64,000 nt of DNA from Polyangiaceae bacterium UTPRO1 (GTDB lineage: Bacteria; Desulfobacterota; Binatia; UTPRO1): contig MWST01000018.1 of NCBI GenBank assembly GCA_002050235.1, positions 372,001 through 436,000 of the forward strand, read 5' to 3'. Positions 26,766 to 37,387 of this stretch are shown one piece after another (position 1 is the stretch's first letter; every line of letters starts with the position of its first letter). A program made the translations under genes and the position numbers. The notes under the pieces were generated by a model, which saw nothing but the letters and a program-made list of their open reading frames with translations, did not search any database and had not been told where the DNA came from.

Positions 26766-28763
26766 ATGACGACGTCCGTACGCAGCATCCTCGCCGCCGG
26801 CTTCTATCTGGCGGCGGCGCTCTTCGCGCTGCGCGTGGTGCTGCCGGCGCCGGCGCGGCTCGCGGCCTACCCGGCCGACGTGCCTCCCGCGTGGAGAGGC
26901 ATCACCATGGCGGACCAGAAGCTCGTGGTCGCGGTCGTGACCGCGCACGCGCGCGCCGTCCTGCACGCCCCGTCGACGCTCCTCGACGGACCGCAGTGCT
27001 ACCCGCTCCGCCATGCGCTCATGCTCGGCCAGCACGAGTTCGGACAGGGGCTCCTCGGGGTCGTGCCCTACGCGCTCAGCGGCGATCCGGTGCTCACCTA
27101 CAACGCCGTTGCGGCGATCTCGCTCGCGCTCGCGGGGCTCGCCATGCACTTTCTGGTGCGCGGGTACACCGGCAGCACCGCGGCGGCGCTGGTCGCGGGA
27201 ACGATCTTCGCCGTCCACCCGGCGCGCGTCGGCGACCTGGTCCACATGTCGGCGATCGCCAACCACTGGACCGTCTTCACGCTGCTGGCGCTGCACCGGT
27301 TCTTTCGCCGGCCGACCTGGCCGGCCGCCGCGGCGGTCGCCGTCGCGAGCTCGCTGCAGACGCTCGAGAGCATCTACCCGCTCGTGCCGCACGCGATCCT
27401 GATCGCGATCGTGAGCCTCGCGGGCCTCTGGCGGCACCGCCGGGCGTGGCGTGCCCTCGTGCCGAAGCTCGCCGCCGCGGGCCTCGTGAACGTCGCCGCC
27501 GCCGCCGCGGTGCTCGGTCCGTACCTCGTCTTCAAGGAGACCTGGGGGGCGCTCGGCGGGCGCCGGCAACTGCTCTATAGGGCCGGCGATTTCGCGCCGG
27601 GAGGACCGGCGTACGCCGGCACCGTGGCGCTCGCGCTCGCCGCCCTGGCGCTCCTCGCCCGCCGCGATCGCGAGCCGGGGGCGGCGCCGCCGCGGGCGGC
27701 GCTCGTCATCGCCGGCCTCGTAGTCGCCTGGAGCGCGAGCCAGGGGCTGCACCTGCCGGGCACCGGCCTCGAGATCCCGTCGCTCTTCGCCCTCCTCGGC
27801 AGCGTGGTTCCGGGGTTCGACGCCGTCCGCCGCGGCGGCGTCGTCGTGAGCGGCTGGTACCTCGTCGCCAGCGTCCTCGCCGGACTCGGTGCCGCGGCTC
27901 TGGGGCGCCGCCGCGGCGCCGCGGCGCGGATCGCGATCACGGCGGTGCTCCTCGCGGCCGCGTGCGCCGAGATCTTCGTCCCGGGCTTGGCGCAGCGCGC
28001 CTTCGGGCGGACGGTGACGCTACAGGCTTACGTCGTCCGCCCGCCGGACGCGTTCCTCGCGATGTACCCGCACATGCGGCCCGGCGCCGTGCTCGACGTT
28101 CCCTACGAGCTCGGGCCCGGGCGCTTCTTCCGCATGGCCGACTTCGTCCTTGCCGGCGCCTACCATGGCCACCGGGTGGCGGCCTGCTACAACTCGTTCC
28201 TGACCGCGCTCCAGGACGACGTCTCCCGCTACGCCGCCCGCGTCCTCGCCGATCCCGGCGCCGCCGGCGCGCTCGCCGCTCTCGGCATGACCAACGTCGT
28301 GGTCCACCGCACGCTCCCGGGCGGCGACGGGATGCTGCCGTCGACGGCGGCGGCGATCCACCTCGAGGCGCTCGCCGACGCCGGCACCGAGGCGCTCTAC
28401 GCCCTCCCGGCGCCGCCCCCGACTACCGGCGACCGGGCGGCGCTGACGCTGCGCGCGACGCTTCCGGCCGCGAGCCCGGACCACCTCGACCTCGTCTTCG
28501 CCAACCCCGGTGCCCGCACCTATCGTCATCCCGATCCGATCGAACCGACCCCGCTCGTGATCCGCTGGTTCGGAGTCTCCGGCGAGCTCCTCGGCACGGT
28601 GGTGAAGAGGGTGCTCCGCCCGGCCGTGCTCGTTCCCGACGACGAGATCCATCGCCGCATCGACGTTCCGCCCGGCGTCGCTGCCGCCGCCCGCGTTACC
28701 ATCGCCGACCCGCTGACGCCCGAAACGCCGCTCGCCACGCTCGTCCCCGGCCACCGCGGCTGA
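26766..28763 (+). CDS. large polytopic membrane protein, GT-C-like
   Basis: A 665-residue protein with about ten hydrophobic helices in its first 420 residues and a soluble C-terminal domain of about 240 residues. The layout resembles YfhO- or GT-C-type membrane glycosyltransferases, with an early loop containing WRGITMADQ and paired long helices (FALRVVLPAP; LVAGTIFAVHPARVGDLVHM). No DxD or ExD catalytic pair is obvious in the first loop, so enzymatic activity is unproven. ATG 26766 follows a GAGAGAG purine run. It is co-directional with the DUF2333-like gene upstream (86 bases) and the IDH pair downstream (63 bases). Confidence 0.65.
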   Translation: MTTSVRSILAAGFYLAAALFALRVVLPAPARLAAYPADVPPAWRGITMADQKLVVAVVTAHARAVLHAPSTLLDGPQCYPLRHALMLGQHEFGQGLLGVVPYALSGDPVLTYNAVAAISLALAGLAMHFLVRGYTGSTAAALVAGTIFAVHPARVGDLVHMSAIANHWTVFTLLALHRFFRRPTWPAAAAVAVASSLQTLESIYPLVPHAILIAIVSLAGLWRHRRAWRALVPKLAAAGLVNVAAAAAVLGPYLVFKETWGALGGRRQLLYRAGDFAPGGPAYAGTVALALAALALLARRDREPGAAPPRAALVIAGLVVAWSASQGLHLPGTGLEIPSLFALLGSVVPGFDAVRRGGVVVSGWYLVASVLAGLGAAALGRRRGAAARIAITAVLLAAACAEIFVPGLAQRAFGRTVTLQAYVVRPPDAFLAMYPHMRPGAVLDVPYELGPGRFFRMADFVLAGAYHGHRVAACYNSFLTALQDDVSRYAARVLADPGAAGALAALGMTNVVVHRTLPGGDGMLPSTAAAIHLEALADAGTEALYALPAPPPTTGDRAALTLRATLPAASPDHLDLVFANPGARTYRHPDPIEPTPLVIRWFGVSGELLGTVVKRVLRPAVLVPDDEIHRRIDVPPGVAAAARVTIADPLTPETPLATLVPGHRG

Positions 28764-28826
28764 GCCCGGCTGCCGCCGGCCGCCCGAGGTGCGCTCGCCG
28801 GCGGTGCGCGCTAGGGTGGCAGCGCC

Positions 28827-29836
<1,010 letters not shown>

Positions 29837-29840
<4 letters not shown>

Positions 29841-30850
29841 GCGGCGAGCGTACGGTGACGCTGATCCCCGGCGACGGCATCGGTCCCGCCCTCGCCGACG
29901 CCGTGGTCCGCATCTTCGCAGCCGCCGCCGTGCCGATCGCGTGGGAGCGCATCACGGCCGGCGACCAGGCGCTCCGCAGCCACGGAGCGGCGATTCCGGC
30001 CGAGCTGATCGCTTCCGTGCTGCGCACGCGCGTCGCCCTCAAAGGGCATCTCGCGGTGCGGCTCGGCGAGGAGCGGGAGAACCCGAACGTCGCGCTCCGC
30101 AAGCTGCTCGACCTCTACGCCAACGTCCGGGCGGTGCAGAGCTTCCCGGGGCGGACCTCGCGCTATCCCGGCCTCGACCTGGTCGTCGTCCGCGAGGCCA
30201 CCGAGGGCGAGTACGCGGGCATCGAGCATCGGGTCGTGCCGGGAGTCGTCGAGAGCATCAAGGTCACGACCGAGCGCGCGTGCACGCGGATCGCACGCTT
30301 CGCCTTCGCGTACGCCGCGGCGGCGGGGCGGAAGCAGGTGACGGCCGTGCACAAGGCGAACATCATGAAGCGCTCCGACGGGCTCTTCCTCGAGTGCTGC
30401 CGCGCCGTCGCCCGGGACTATCCGGCGATCGCCTTCCGGGACCTGATCGTCGACAACGCCTGCATGCAGCTAGTGATGGACCCCTACCGCTTCGACGTGA
30501 TGGTGATGCAGAGCTTCTACGGCGATCTGGTGTCGGATCTCTGCGCCGGGCTGGCGGGCGGGCCCGGCGTCGTGCCGAGCGCGAGCTTCGGCGACGATCG
30601 CGCCGTCTTCGAGGCGGTCTACGACGACGCGCCCGCTGCCGCGGCGCCGGGCGGCGCCAACCCGATGATCCTCCTCGTGTCGGCGCTTGCCATGTTGCGC
30701 CACCTCGGCCTCGGCGCGTACGCCGAGCGCATCACCGCCGCCACCGCCGCCGTGCTCGGCGAGGGGCGGGAGGTGACCCGCGACCTCGGCGGCACGGCGG
30801 ATACGAGGGCCATGGCCGACGCCATCATTGCTCGCCTCGGCAGCGGATGA
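29837..30850 (+). CDS. isocitrate dehydrogenase-like paralogue with altered NAD loop
   Basis: A 337-residue homologue of the preceding gene, same length and fold ([19 protein letters not shown]). Catalytic elements are largely kept: [31 protein letters not shown] (Tyr kept, Asn changed to Ala), [16 protein letters not shown] (Lys kept) and [12 protein letters not shown] (metal Asp kept). The cofactor loop, however, reads [16 protein letters not shown] instead of HGSAPDIAGxxxANP, losing the His and the AGK/AGR element. It closely resembles mitochondrial IDH3 subunits. Together with copy 1 it may form a heteromeric enzyme with one catalytic and one altered subunit. Start GTG 29837 overlaps the previous stop; its own stop overlaps hemH. 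Confidence 0.85.
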
Positions 30851-31914
30851 TGGCGGCGCCGGCGTACGACGCGCTCGTCCTCGTCTCCTTCGGCGGTCCC
30901 GAGCGTCCCGAGGACGTGATGCCCTTTCTAGAGGTCGTGACCCGGGGGCGCGGCGTCCCGCGCGCGCGCCTCGCGAGCGTCGCCGAGCACTACCACCGCC
31001 TCGGCGGCAGGAGTCCGCTAAACGACCAGAATCGCGCTCTCATCGCCGCGCTCGGCGCCGACCTCGCCGCCCACGGCATCGACCTGCCGATATTCTTCGG
31101 CAACCGCAACTGGCACCCGCTCCTCGCCGACACCGTGGCCGAGATGAAGCGGGCGGGAGTCCGCCGCGCCCTCGCCTTCGTGACCTCGGCCTACAGCTCC
31201 TACTCGGGCTGCCGGCAGTACCTCGAGGACATTGCCCGGGCGCGGGCGGCGGTGGCGGCGGCGCCGGTCATCGAGCCGCTGCGGCGCTTCTTCAACCATC
31301 CCGACTTCGTCGCCGCCGTGAGCGATCGCGTGCGCACGGCCTGGACGCGTCTCCGCGCGGGCCTTCCGGGTCCGGCAGGCGACGCCGCCCGGCTGGTCTT
31401 CACGGCGCACAGCGTGCCGCGGGCGATGGCCGACGGCTGCACGTACGAGCGCGAGCTGCGCACCACCGCCGCCCTCGTCGCCGAGCGCCTCGGGCACGGC
31501 CACTGGGACCTCGTCTGGCAGAGCCGCAGCGGGCCGGCCGAGGTCCCGTGGCTCGAGCCCGACGTGCTCGACCACGTTCGCGCGCTCGGCGCGCAAGGCG
31601 TGCCCGGCATCGTCCTGGCGCCGATCGGCTTTCTCTCCGACCACGTCGAAGTGCTCTACGATCTCGATGTCGAGGCGCGCGGCCTCTGTGCTGCGCTCGG
31701 GCTGCCGATGGTGCGGGCCGCGACCGTCGGCACGCACCCGCGCTTCGTCGCCTGCATCCGCGAGCTGGTGCGCGAGCGCCTCGAAGGAGCACCGGCGCTC
31801 AGCGTCGGTCCGCTGCCGCCGAGCCCGGACGTCTGCGCTCCCGATTGCTGTCCGGCCCCCGGACGGTCTACGACGGGCACCGACCAACCCGCAGCGAAGG
31901 AGGAATTGCGATGA
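30847..31914 (+). CDS. hemH: ferrochelatase, actinobacterial (coproporphyrin) type
   Basis: Inserts iron into porphyrin in the last steps of heme synthesis (355 residues). The sequence follows the CpfC branch known from Actinobacteria: [70 protein letters not shown] with the catalytic His, and [17 protein letters not shown]. The C-terminus has VCAPDCCP, which with the Cys of YSGC could ligate a [2Fe-2S] cluster as in mycobacterial enzymes; spacing differs slightly. ATG 30847 overlaps the IDH stop; a second ATG follows immediately. The stop overlaps dps. Whether it uses coproporphyrin or protoporphyrin cannot be told here. Confidence 0.92.
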   Translation: MMAAPAYDALVLVSFGGPERPEDVMPFLEVVTRGRGVPRARLASVAEHYHRLGGRSPLNDQNRALIAALGADLAAHGIDLPIFFGNRNWHPLLADTVAEMKRAGVRRALAFVTSAYSSYSGCRQYLEDIARARAAVAAAPVIEPLRRFFNHPDFVAAVSDRVRTAWTRLRAGLPGPAGDAARLVFTAHSVPRAMADGCTYERELRTTAALVAERLGHGHWDLVWQSRSGPAEVPWLEPDVLDHVRALGAQGVPGIVLAPIGFLSDHVEVLYDLDVEARGLCAALGLPMVRAATVGTHPRFVACIRELVRERLEGAPALSVGPLPPSPDVCAPDCCPAPGRSTTGTDQPAAKEELR

Positions 31915-32405
31915 AGGACAACAAAGCGACTGCGCCCGCGATCGACATCGGCATCAGCGCCAAGGACCGCGCCAAGATCGCCGCCGGCCTCTCGCGGCTC
32001 CTTGCCGACAACTACACGCTCTACCTGAAGACCCACAATTTCCACTGGAACGTGACCGGTCCGATGTTCAACACGCTGCACCTGATGTTCGAGACCCAGT
32101 ACAACGAGCTCTGGCTCGCGACCGACCTCATCGCCGAGCGCATCCGCTCGCTCGGCTTCCCGGCGCCCGGCACCTACGGCGAGTACGTGAAGCTCGCTTC
32201 CATCAAGGAGACCCCGGGGCAGCCGAAGGCCGAGGAGATGGTGCGCCTGCTGGTCGCCGGCAACGAGGCGGTGGCGCGAACGGCGCGCTCCGTGTTCCCG
32301 GTCGTCGACAAGGCCAACGACGAAGCCACCGCCGACCTGCTCACGCAGCGCATGCAGGTGCACGAGAAGAACGCCTGGATGCTGCGCAGCCTGCTCGAGG
32401 GGTGA
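31911..32405 (+). CDS. dps: Dps/ferritin-like DNA-protection protein
   Basis: A 164-residue dodecameric mini-ferritin that oxidises Fe(II) with peroxide and stores it, protecting DNA. Ferroxidase ligands are in register: NFHWNVTGP (His), NTLHLMFE (His and an acidic residue, Glu in place of the usual Asp) and [12 protein letters not shown] (Asp and Glu). A strong AAGGAGG precedes the ATG, which overlaps the hemH stop; the strong site suggests dps is made in larger amounts than hemH. Last gene of the IDH-IDH-hemH-dps unit, convergent with the kinase gene at 32427. Confidence 0.94.
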   Translation: MKDNKATAPAIDIGISAKDRAKIAAGLSRLLADNYTLYLKTHNFHWNVTGPMFNTLHLMFETQYNELWLATDLIAERIRSLGFPAPGTYGEYVKLASIKETPGQPKAEEMVRLLVAGNEAVARTARSVFPVVDKANDEATADLLTQRMQVHEKNAWMLRSLLEG

Positions 32406-32426
32406 GCCGAACTTCGGGCGCCGGCT

Positions 32427-33449
32427 TCAGCCGGTAGCGTCGAGATAGCGCCGGGCCTCGTCGGTCACTGCGTAGACCAGCAGCGGGACGAGGTTCCGCG
32501 CCGACTCGATCTCCGGACGTCCGACCGGCCAGCCGAGGTAGCTGAGCCCGCGCGCCATCAGGAAGTCGGGGAGGAGCGCCAGATCCTCGTCGGGGAACGG
32601 ACGCATCTCGCGGTAGCCCTCGAGGTAGCCGGCGAGGCCGTCGGCGAAGCCGCCGGCGAGCTGCAGCGTATAGAGCGAGGTCGCGACCTCGAAGCCGATC
32701 CACGACCAGCCGAAGTCGTCGAAGTCGATGACGCGCGTCGTGGCGCCGTCGACGAGGATGTTGTCGGGCACCAGATCGCCGTGGATCAGCGCCGCGGCCG
32801 GCCGCGCGCAGAGCCGCTGGCGCACGCGGTCGCGCGCTGCCAGCAGGATCGGCAGCGCTTCGCCGTCGATCGCGTCGAGCTCCCAGAAGCGGCCGAAGGT
32901 GGGGGCGTCGCCGACCAGCGTCTCCACGTTCCATGCCGGTCGGCTGAACCATACGGGCTTCGGCCACGCCGCGGCGTGGGTGTGCATGCGCGCCGCAAGC
33001 CCGCCGACGGCGCGATAGAGAGCGCGGAGCCCGGCGGCGTCGGTGGCGACTCCGGCCTCGAGCGTTCCGGGCGGCGTGCCGGGAACCCAGGCCATGAGGT
33101 CGCACTGGCGCGGCTCCGGGACGCCGTCGGCCGCAACCGTCGTCAGCCAGTCGCCGGCGCGGGTGGCGATCGCGGCCGGCGTCGGGATGCCGTCGGCGTC
33201 GAGAGCCTGCATCCAGGCGATCTCGGAGCGGATGTCGTCGTCGCTTCGATACCGCGGCCGATGCACGCGCAGGATGGCGCGGGCGCCGTCGGCCGTCGTC
33301 ACGAGGAAGACCGCGTTCTCGCGGTACTTGAGGAGCTCGACCCGCGGCGTCGCCAGGTCCCAGGCTGCGAGTGCCCGCTCGGCGAGCCGCGTCAGCCGGG
33401 CGACCTGTTCCCCGGTATCCAGCGTCGCGAAGTCGGCCGGAACGGTCAC
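32427..33449 (-). CDS. APH/choline-kinase-fold phosphotransferase
   Basis: A 340-residue small-molecule kinase of the aminoglycoside phosphotransferase fold, cytosolic. The N-lobe shows YRENAVFLVTTADGARAILRVHRP, with the ATP-binding segment and Arg/His in the position of the usual Lys region. The catalytic loop is LIHGDLVPDNIL (HxDxxxxN) and the metal motif is VIDFDDFGW. The start GTG overlaps the stop of the aminotransferase gene (GTGA), so the two are translationally coupled. Homologues include SrkA/YihE and hydroxylysine kinase. The neighbour suggests it phosphorylates a hydroxy-amine that the PLP enzyme then processes. Substrate unproven. Confidence 0.88.
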   Translation of the reverse strand: MTVPADFATLDTGEQVARLTRLAERALAAWDLATPRVELLKYRENAVFLVTTADGARAILRVHRPRYRSDDDIRSEIAWMQALDADGIPTPAAIATRAGDWLTTVAADGVPEPRQCDLMAWVPGTPPGTLEAGVATDAAGLRALYRAVGGLAARMHTHAAAWPKPVWFSRPAWNVETLVGDAPTFGRFWELDAIDGEALPILLAARDRVRQRLCARPAAALIHGDLVPDNILVDGATTRVIDFDDFGWSWIGFEVATSLYTLQLAGGFADGLAGYLEGYREMRPFPDEDLALLPDFLMARGLSYLGWPVGRPEIESARNLVPLLVYAVTDEARRYLDATG

Positions 33450-34708
33450 GCGATCTCGCGCTCCACGTCGCCGAGCGCCAGGTCGAGGCGCCGCAGCAGC
33501 TCGTCGCAGTGGGCGGCGTCGGCGAGAAGCCCCACCTTGAGCTGCAGGACCGACGGCGCGAAGCCGGAGAACATCGCCCATACGCCCCGCGGGTAGAGGG
33601 CGCGCGAGAGCTGCATGCCGCCGAGCTCGCTCGCCGTCTCGAGGCCGATGACGACGCCGCGCTGGCGAACGCCGGTCAAGAAGCGGTGGCGCGCGCGCAG
33701 GTCGGCGAGGCCGGCGGCGACGCGCTCCGCCGTCCGGCGTACGCCGGCCAGCACTGCGGGATCGGAGCAGAGGTCGAGAACGCGCGACGCCACCAGACAG
33801 CCGAGCTCGGCGCCGCCGAACGTCGATACGTAGCCCCAGCCCTGCTCGCCGAGCCACGCCCCGGCCCGCCGCGTCATCACTACCGCGGCGATCGGGTAGA
33901 GCCCGCCGGAGAGGCCCTTGCCGGTGACCAGCAGGTCGGGCTCGACGCCGAATCCCTCGACGCCCCAGAGGTCGCCGGTGCGCCCGAGGCCGGTCTGCAC
34001 TTCGTCGGCGATGTAGAGCGATCCGTAGCGCTCGCAGAGCGCCTTCACGCCCGCGAGATAGCCGTCGGCCGGAACCGGGAAGCCGTAGGTCGCCGGCATG
34101 GTCTCCATGAGGACGCCGGCGACGTCACCGGGAGCGAGCGCGCGCTCCATGGCGTCGAGGTCGTCGAACGGGACGGTCAGGAACTCGCCCGGATAGTCGG
34201 CGAGGAAGTAGCGCGCCATGTCGTCGCGGCCCGCCGCGGCGCCGAGGCCGGAGCGGCCGTGGAAAGCCTCCTCCAGGGCCACGATCTTGCGCCGTCCGGT
34301 GGCACGCCGCGCCACCCGGATGGCCATGTCGTTGGCCTCGCTCCCCGACGGCACCAGGAGCGAATAGTGCAGGTCGCCGGGTGTGAGGCGGGCGAGCCGC
34401 TCGCCGAGCTCGCCGCGCGCCTCGGAGGGGAAGTGGTGGTTGCCGACATCCAGCGTCTCGAGGCCGGTGCGCAGCGCTTCGACCAGCGCCGGATGCCGGT
34501 GGCCGAGATTGTAGGTGCCGCCGTTCAGGTGCAGGTCGAGGAGCTCGTGGCCGTCGAGGTCCCAGATGCGGTAGCCTTCGCGCCGCCCGATGACGAGCGG
34601 GATGCCGAGGTTCTCCCAGGCGGCGACGCGCGCCGGCATGAGGTACTCGCGGCAGAGCTCCCGGGCCCGGCGCTTGCGTTCGGATGACGGCGATTGGTCG
34701 GTCGACAT
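33446..34708 (-). CDS. class III PLP-dependent aminotransferase or phospholyase
   Basis: A 420-residue fold-type I PLP enzyme of the class III family (ornithine, GABA, and the phospholyases ETNPPL and PHYKPL). The motifs are GHELLDLHLNGGTYNLGHRHP, PSGSEANDMAIRVAR, ADEVQTGLGRTG with the PLP Asp, and VTGKGLSGGLYPIAAV with the Schiff-base Lys. ATG 34708 follows GGAGAGAGG. It is the first gene of a two-gene operon with an APH-type kinase. This pairing, and the HLNGG and NHHFPSEA features, leave open a lyase role on a phosphorylated hydroxy-amine instead of transamination. Confidence 0.9.
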   Translation of the reverse strand: MSTDQSPSSERKRRARELCREYLMPARVAAWENLGIPLVIGRREGYRIWDLDGHELLDLHLNGGTYNLGHRHPALVEALRTGLETLDVGNHHFPSEARGELGERLARLTPGDLHYSLLVPSGSEANDMAIRVARRATGRRKIVALEEAFHGRSGLGAAAGRDDMARYFLADYPGEFLTVPFDDLDAMERALAPGDVAGVLMETMPATYGFPVPADGYLAGVKALCERYGSLYIADEVQTGLGRTGDLWGVEGFGVEPDLLVTGKGLSGGLYPIAAVVMTRRAGAWLGEQGWGYVSTFGGAELGCLVASRVLDLCSDPAVLAGVRRTAERVAAGLADLRARHRFLTGVRQRGVVIGLETASELGGMQLSRALYPRGVWAMFSGFAPSVLQLKVGLLADAAHCDELLRRLDLALGDVEREIA

Positions 34709-34805
34709 GCCTCTCTCCTGCCACGACGGCCGCCGTCGTGAAACCCTCGCGATTCCGGGGCGGCAGTGCCTCGCGGCGCCGGCGGTGGGCGTCCATCGGT
34801 GAGCC

Positions 34806-34842
34806 CCGCCGGCAAGGCTCCTGCCGGCGGCTATATTTTTTT
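34806..34842 (+). terminator. hairpin plus T-run facing plus strand
   Basis: A perfect 9-bp stem (CCGCCGGCA at 34806-34814 with TGCCGGCGG at 34822-34830), 7-base loop, then CTATATTTTTTTC. It has the form of an intrinsic terminator, but there is no plus-strand gene just upstream, since the neighbouring gene is on the other strand. It could end an antisense or unannotated transcript. Confidence 0.55.
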
Positions 34843-34843
34843 C

Positions 34844-34872
34844 TTGACGGGATCGTGTCGAGCAGCGTAACG
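34844..34872 (+). promoter_or_regulatory. candidate promoter for secreted repeat protein
   Basis: TTGACG (34844-34849), a 17-base spacer and GTAACG (34867-34872), about 95 bases upstream of the signal-peptide protein start. The -35 match is good and the -10 is weak. Confidence 0.3.
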
Positions 34873-34966
34873 GCATTGCGTTCGTGCCCGCGGATGCCGG
34901 CGCTGCCGGGAGGCGCCGTCTCGAGTGCCATCGCCCTACCTAACCGCCCTCGGAGGAGGACACGTC

Positions 34967-36928
34967 ATGCGCAGTGCCGCCAAGATCGTCACGCTGGCGA
35001 TGGTCGTTGCGACCGTCGTTCCGGCCGCCGCTCGAGCCCAGACTTTCGCGCTCGATCCGCTCTCGAACACGCTGGCCCTGACGGGCGCCGCCGCGAACGA
35101 GCTTCTGAGGCCGGGTGCCGCGCCGGCGCCTGGGCCGCTGCCGCTGCCGCTCGCCGGGTTCAAGGCTACCGAGCTCGGGCTCATCAGCGGTGACATCATC
35201 GATGCCCTGAGCTTCGGCGACGACGGTCCGATGGGTCCGAGCACCCTCTATTTCACGGTTGCCCGCGGCGCGGTCGGCGTCGCCGGCCCGCTGACGCCGG
35301 ACGTGAGCTCGGAGACCCTCGGGGTGCCGCCGCTCACGCAACCGGAGGCGGCAAGCGACATCTTCGCGACCCTCGATCCGGCGGCGGGCGTTTTCCCGCC
35401 CTTCCACACGCAGATCCTGGACGGCAACGGCGGTGCGCCGCTGGCACCGCTCACGAGCTACCCGGGCTTCGGCCTCGGGCTCTCGGAGCTGAACTCGATA
35501 CCGGCCGTCGTCTTCAATGACCAGATCGCCGACTTCGACTGGGGCGTTCCGGGCCGCGGGCGGCTGACCTGCATACTCTTCTCGCTGGCGCCGGGCTCGC
35601 CGACCCTGACGCCGGGCACCAATTCCGCGCGCGCCCTCGGCGGCGAGCCCGGAGACATCTTCGTTGCCTGCCCAGGACCGCCGGCCTTCTTCGGCGTCGC
35701 CATTCCGGCGGCCATGAGCGGGCTCGTGAGCGGCGGAGCGGGCTGCGCGCCTCCGGCCTGCGACGACGTCGACGCGCTCGCCATGGGCGGCGGCCCGCCG
35801 CTGGTTTCGCTCGCACCCGGCTCGCCTTCATTGGGCCTGATCCCCGCCGGACCCGGCGATGTCCTGCAGCTCTTCACCGGCCCTCCGCTCGGCGTCGTCA
35901 TCCCCGGCTTTGCCTTAGGTCTGGCTCCCGGCGACGACGTGAAGGGCCTCGAGCTCGTCACCAACCCGTGCCCGGTGCCGCCGTTCATGGATCCCGACGG
36001 TGACGGCGTCGGGGGATGCGACAATTGCCCGATGGTCTTCAATCCCGGCCAGGAGGACATCGACGCCGACTTCACGGGCGACGCCTGCGATCCGTGCACG
36101 GACGTGGACGGCGACGGCTTCGGAAACCCCGGATTCCCCGCCAACCTCTGCCCGCTGGACCTCTGCCCGTTCATTCCGGGTCCGAACGTCGACAGCGACG
36201 GCGACGGGATCGGCGACCCGTGCGACAACTGCCCGGCGGTCGCGAATCCGGGGCAGGAGGACGGCGATGGCGACGGCTGGGGCGACGCCTGCGACAACTG
36301 CCCCAACGACTTCGACCCGACGCAGGCCGATGGCGACGGCGATCTGATCGGCGACGTCTGCGACATCTGCACGGGCGGCGTCGGCATGTCCAAGCCGCAG
36401 CTCAAGCTCGGGAAGCTGCTCGCGCCCGGCGGCGACGATCAGCTCCAGGCGCAGGCCGGCATGAGCTTCGCCGGACCGCTGCCGATCCCCCCGCTGGCGG
36501 TGCATCTGCTCGGCATGCGGGTCCAGATCGTCGACCTCGGCGCCGGCAGCACCGTGCTCCTCGATCACACCATTCCCGGCGGCCTCGTTCCCAACGCCTG
36601 CGGACCGAAGGACGGCTGGAAGGCGAACGGCTCGCTCACCAGCGAGAAGTTCGCTACCAAGACCAACTCCATTCCGCTCGGCTGCGCGCCGAACTCGGCG
36701 CTCGGCATCGCCCAGGCGCAGGCGCAGGACAAGACGGCCAAGAGCAAGGGAGCGGCCTTCAAAGTGAAGGGCAAGAACGGCACCTACGCTCCGGCCGTCG
36801 GACCGTTCCGCATGACGGTCGTGCTCGGCGGTCCGGCGGAGGCGGCCGTCGGCCAGTGCGCCGAGCACACCTTCGCGGCAGCGAGCTGCGTAACCAAGCC
36901 GGGCGGCAGCCAGATCAAGTGCAAGTAA
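34967..36928 (+). CDS. secreted protein with thrombospondin type 3 repeats
   Basis: A 653-residue predicted secreted protein. ATG 34967 is preceded by GGAGGAGG; a signal peptide runs to about residue 25 ([13 protein letters not shown]). The N-terminal 340 residues are Gly/Pro-rich and rich in LAPGSP-type repeats, of unknown fold. Between about residues 344 and 470 are thrombospondin type 3 calcium-binding repeats ([56 protein letters not shown]) with regular Asp and Cys. The C-terminal 180 residues form a separate domain, likely beta-rich, containing repeated Lys-rich strands ([20 protein letters not shown]). A strong terminator follows. Likely an envelope or extracellular protein stabilised by calcium; function unknown. 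Confidence 0.85.
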   Translation: MRSAAKIVTLAMVVATVVPAAARAQTFALDPLSNTLALTGAAANELLRPGAAPAPGPLPLPLAGFKATELGLISGDIIDALSFGDDGPMGPSTLYFTVARGAVGVAGPLTPDVSSETLGVPPLTQPEAASDIFATLDPAAGVFPPFHTQILDGNGGAPLAPLTSYPGFGLGLSELNSIPAVVFNDQIADFDWGVPGRGRLTCILFSLAPGSPTLTPGTNSARALGGEPGDIFVACPGPPAFFGVAIPAAMSGLVSGGAGCAPPACDDVDALAMGGGPPLVSLAPGSPSLGLIPAGPGDVLQLFTGPPLGVVIPGFALGLAPGDDVKGLELVTNPCPVPPFMDPDGDGVGGCDNCPMVFNPGQEDIDADFTGDACDPCTDVDGDGFGNPGFPANLCPLDLCPFIPGPNVDSDGDGIGDPCDNCPAVANPGQEDGDGDGWGDACDNCPNDFDPTQADGDGDLIGDVCDICTGGVGMSKPQLKLGKLLAPGGDDQLQAQAGMSFAGPLPIPPLAVHLLGMRVQIVDLGAGSTVLLDHTIPGGLVPNACGPKDGWKANGSLTSEKFATKTNSIPLGCAPNSALGIAQAQAQDKTAKSKGAAFKVKGKNGTYAPAVGPFRMTVVLGGPAEAAVGQCAEHTFAAASCVTKPGGSQIKCK

Positions 36929-36971
36929 GCGGGCGCGCCGGGCGCTGACCGCGCCGGCGCGTACGACAGCA

Positions 36972-37014
36972 GCGCGGGGGTCGGGACCGGAGTCGCGACC
37001 CCCGCGCCGTTTTC
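36972..37014 (+). terminator. rho-independent terminator
   Basis: A 12-bp perfect stem (GCGCGGGGGTCG at 36972-36983 with CGACCCCCGCGC at 36996-37007), a 12-base loop and a short TTTT tail. It lies 44 bases after the stop of the thrombospondin-repeat protein gene. Confidence 0.8.
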
Positions 37015-37147
37015 CGGGGCCGGGCGGGCGCTCGGCTGCGAGCAGCGAGCCGCCGCTCCGCCTGCCGCTGCCCGCGATCCGGGCGCTGCTCGGTCGGACT
37101 CCTCGCGACGGTTGCCTGAGCCGTGAATCCGATACAGAGGAGCCTGC

Positions 37148-37369
37148 GTGAGCCGCACCGAGAAGTTCGCCGTCGGCGACCACGTCCGCTGGAACTCGGA
37201 GGCGGGCTACGTCACCGGCGTGATCATTCGCGTTCACACTGCCGACTTCGACTACAAGGGCCACACCCACCGCGCCTCGCCGGAGGATCCGCAGTACGAG
37301 ATCAAGAGCGATAAGACCGATCACGTTGCCGCCCACCGCGGCAAGGTGCTGACCCGGCTGCGTCGCTGA
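37148..37369 (+). CDS. DUF2945 / hypervirulence-associated TUDOR-domain protein
   Basis: A 73-residue small basic protein matching DUF2945 (HVA1-type Tudor-like domain): EKFAVGDHVRWNSEAGYVTG, then RASPEDPQYEIKSDKTDHVA and HRGKVLTRL. Family members are small cytosolic proteins of unknown function, often stress-associated. The GTG start has GGAG 6 bases upstream. It precedes the glycosylase gene by 18 bases on the same strand and may be co-transcribed with it. Confidence 0.88.
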   Translation: MSRTEKFAVGDHVRWNSEAGYVTGVIIRVHTADFDYKGHTHRASPEDPQYEIKSDKTDHVAAHRGKVLTRLRR

Positions 37370-37387
37370 AGGCCGGAGCCGCCGCTC

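Noticed and set aside
32421..32434. Small palindrome CCGGCTTCAGCCGG at the dps/kinase convergent junction as a terminator.
   Set aside because: Stem is only 5-6 bp, no T-run on either strand, and it overlaps the kinase stop codon.
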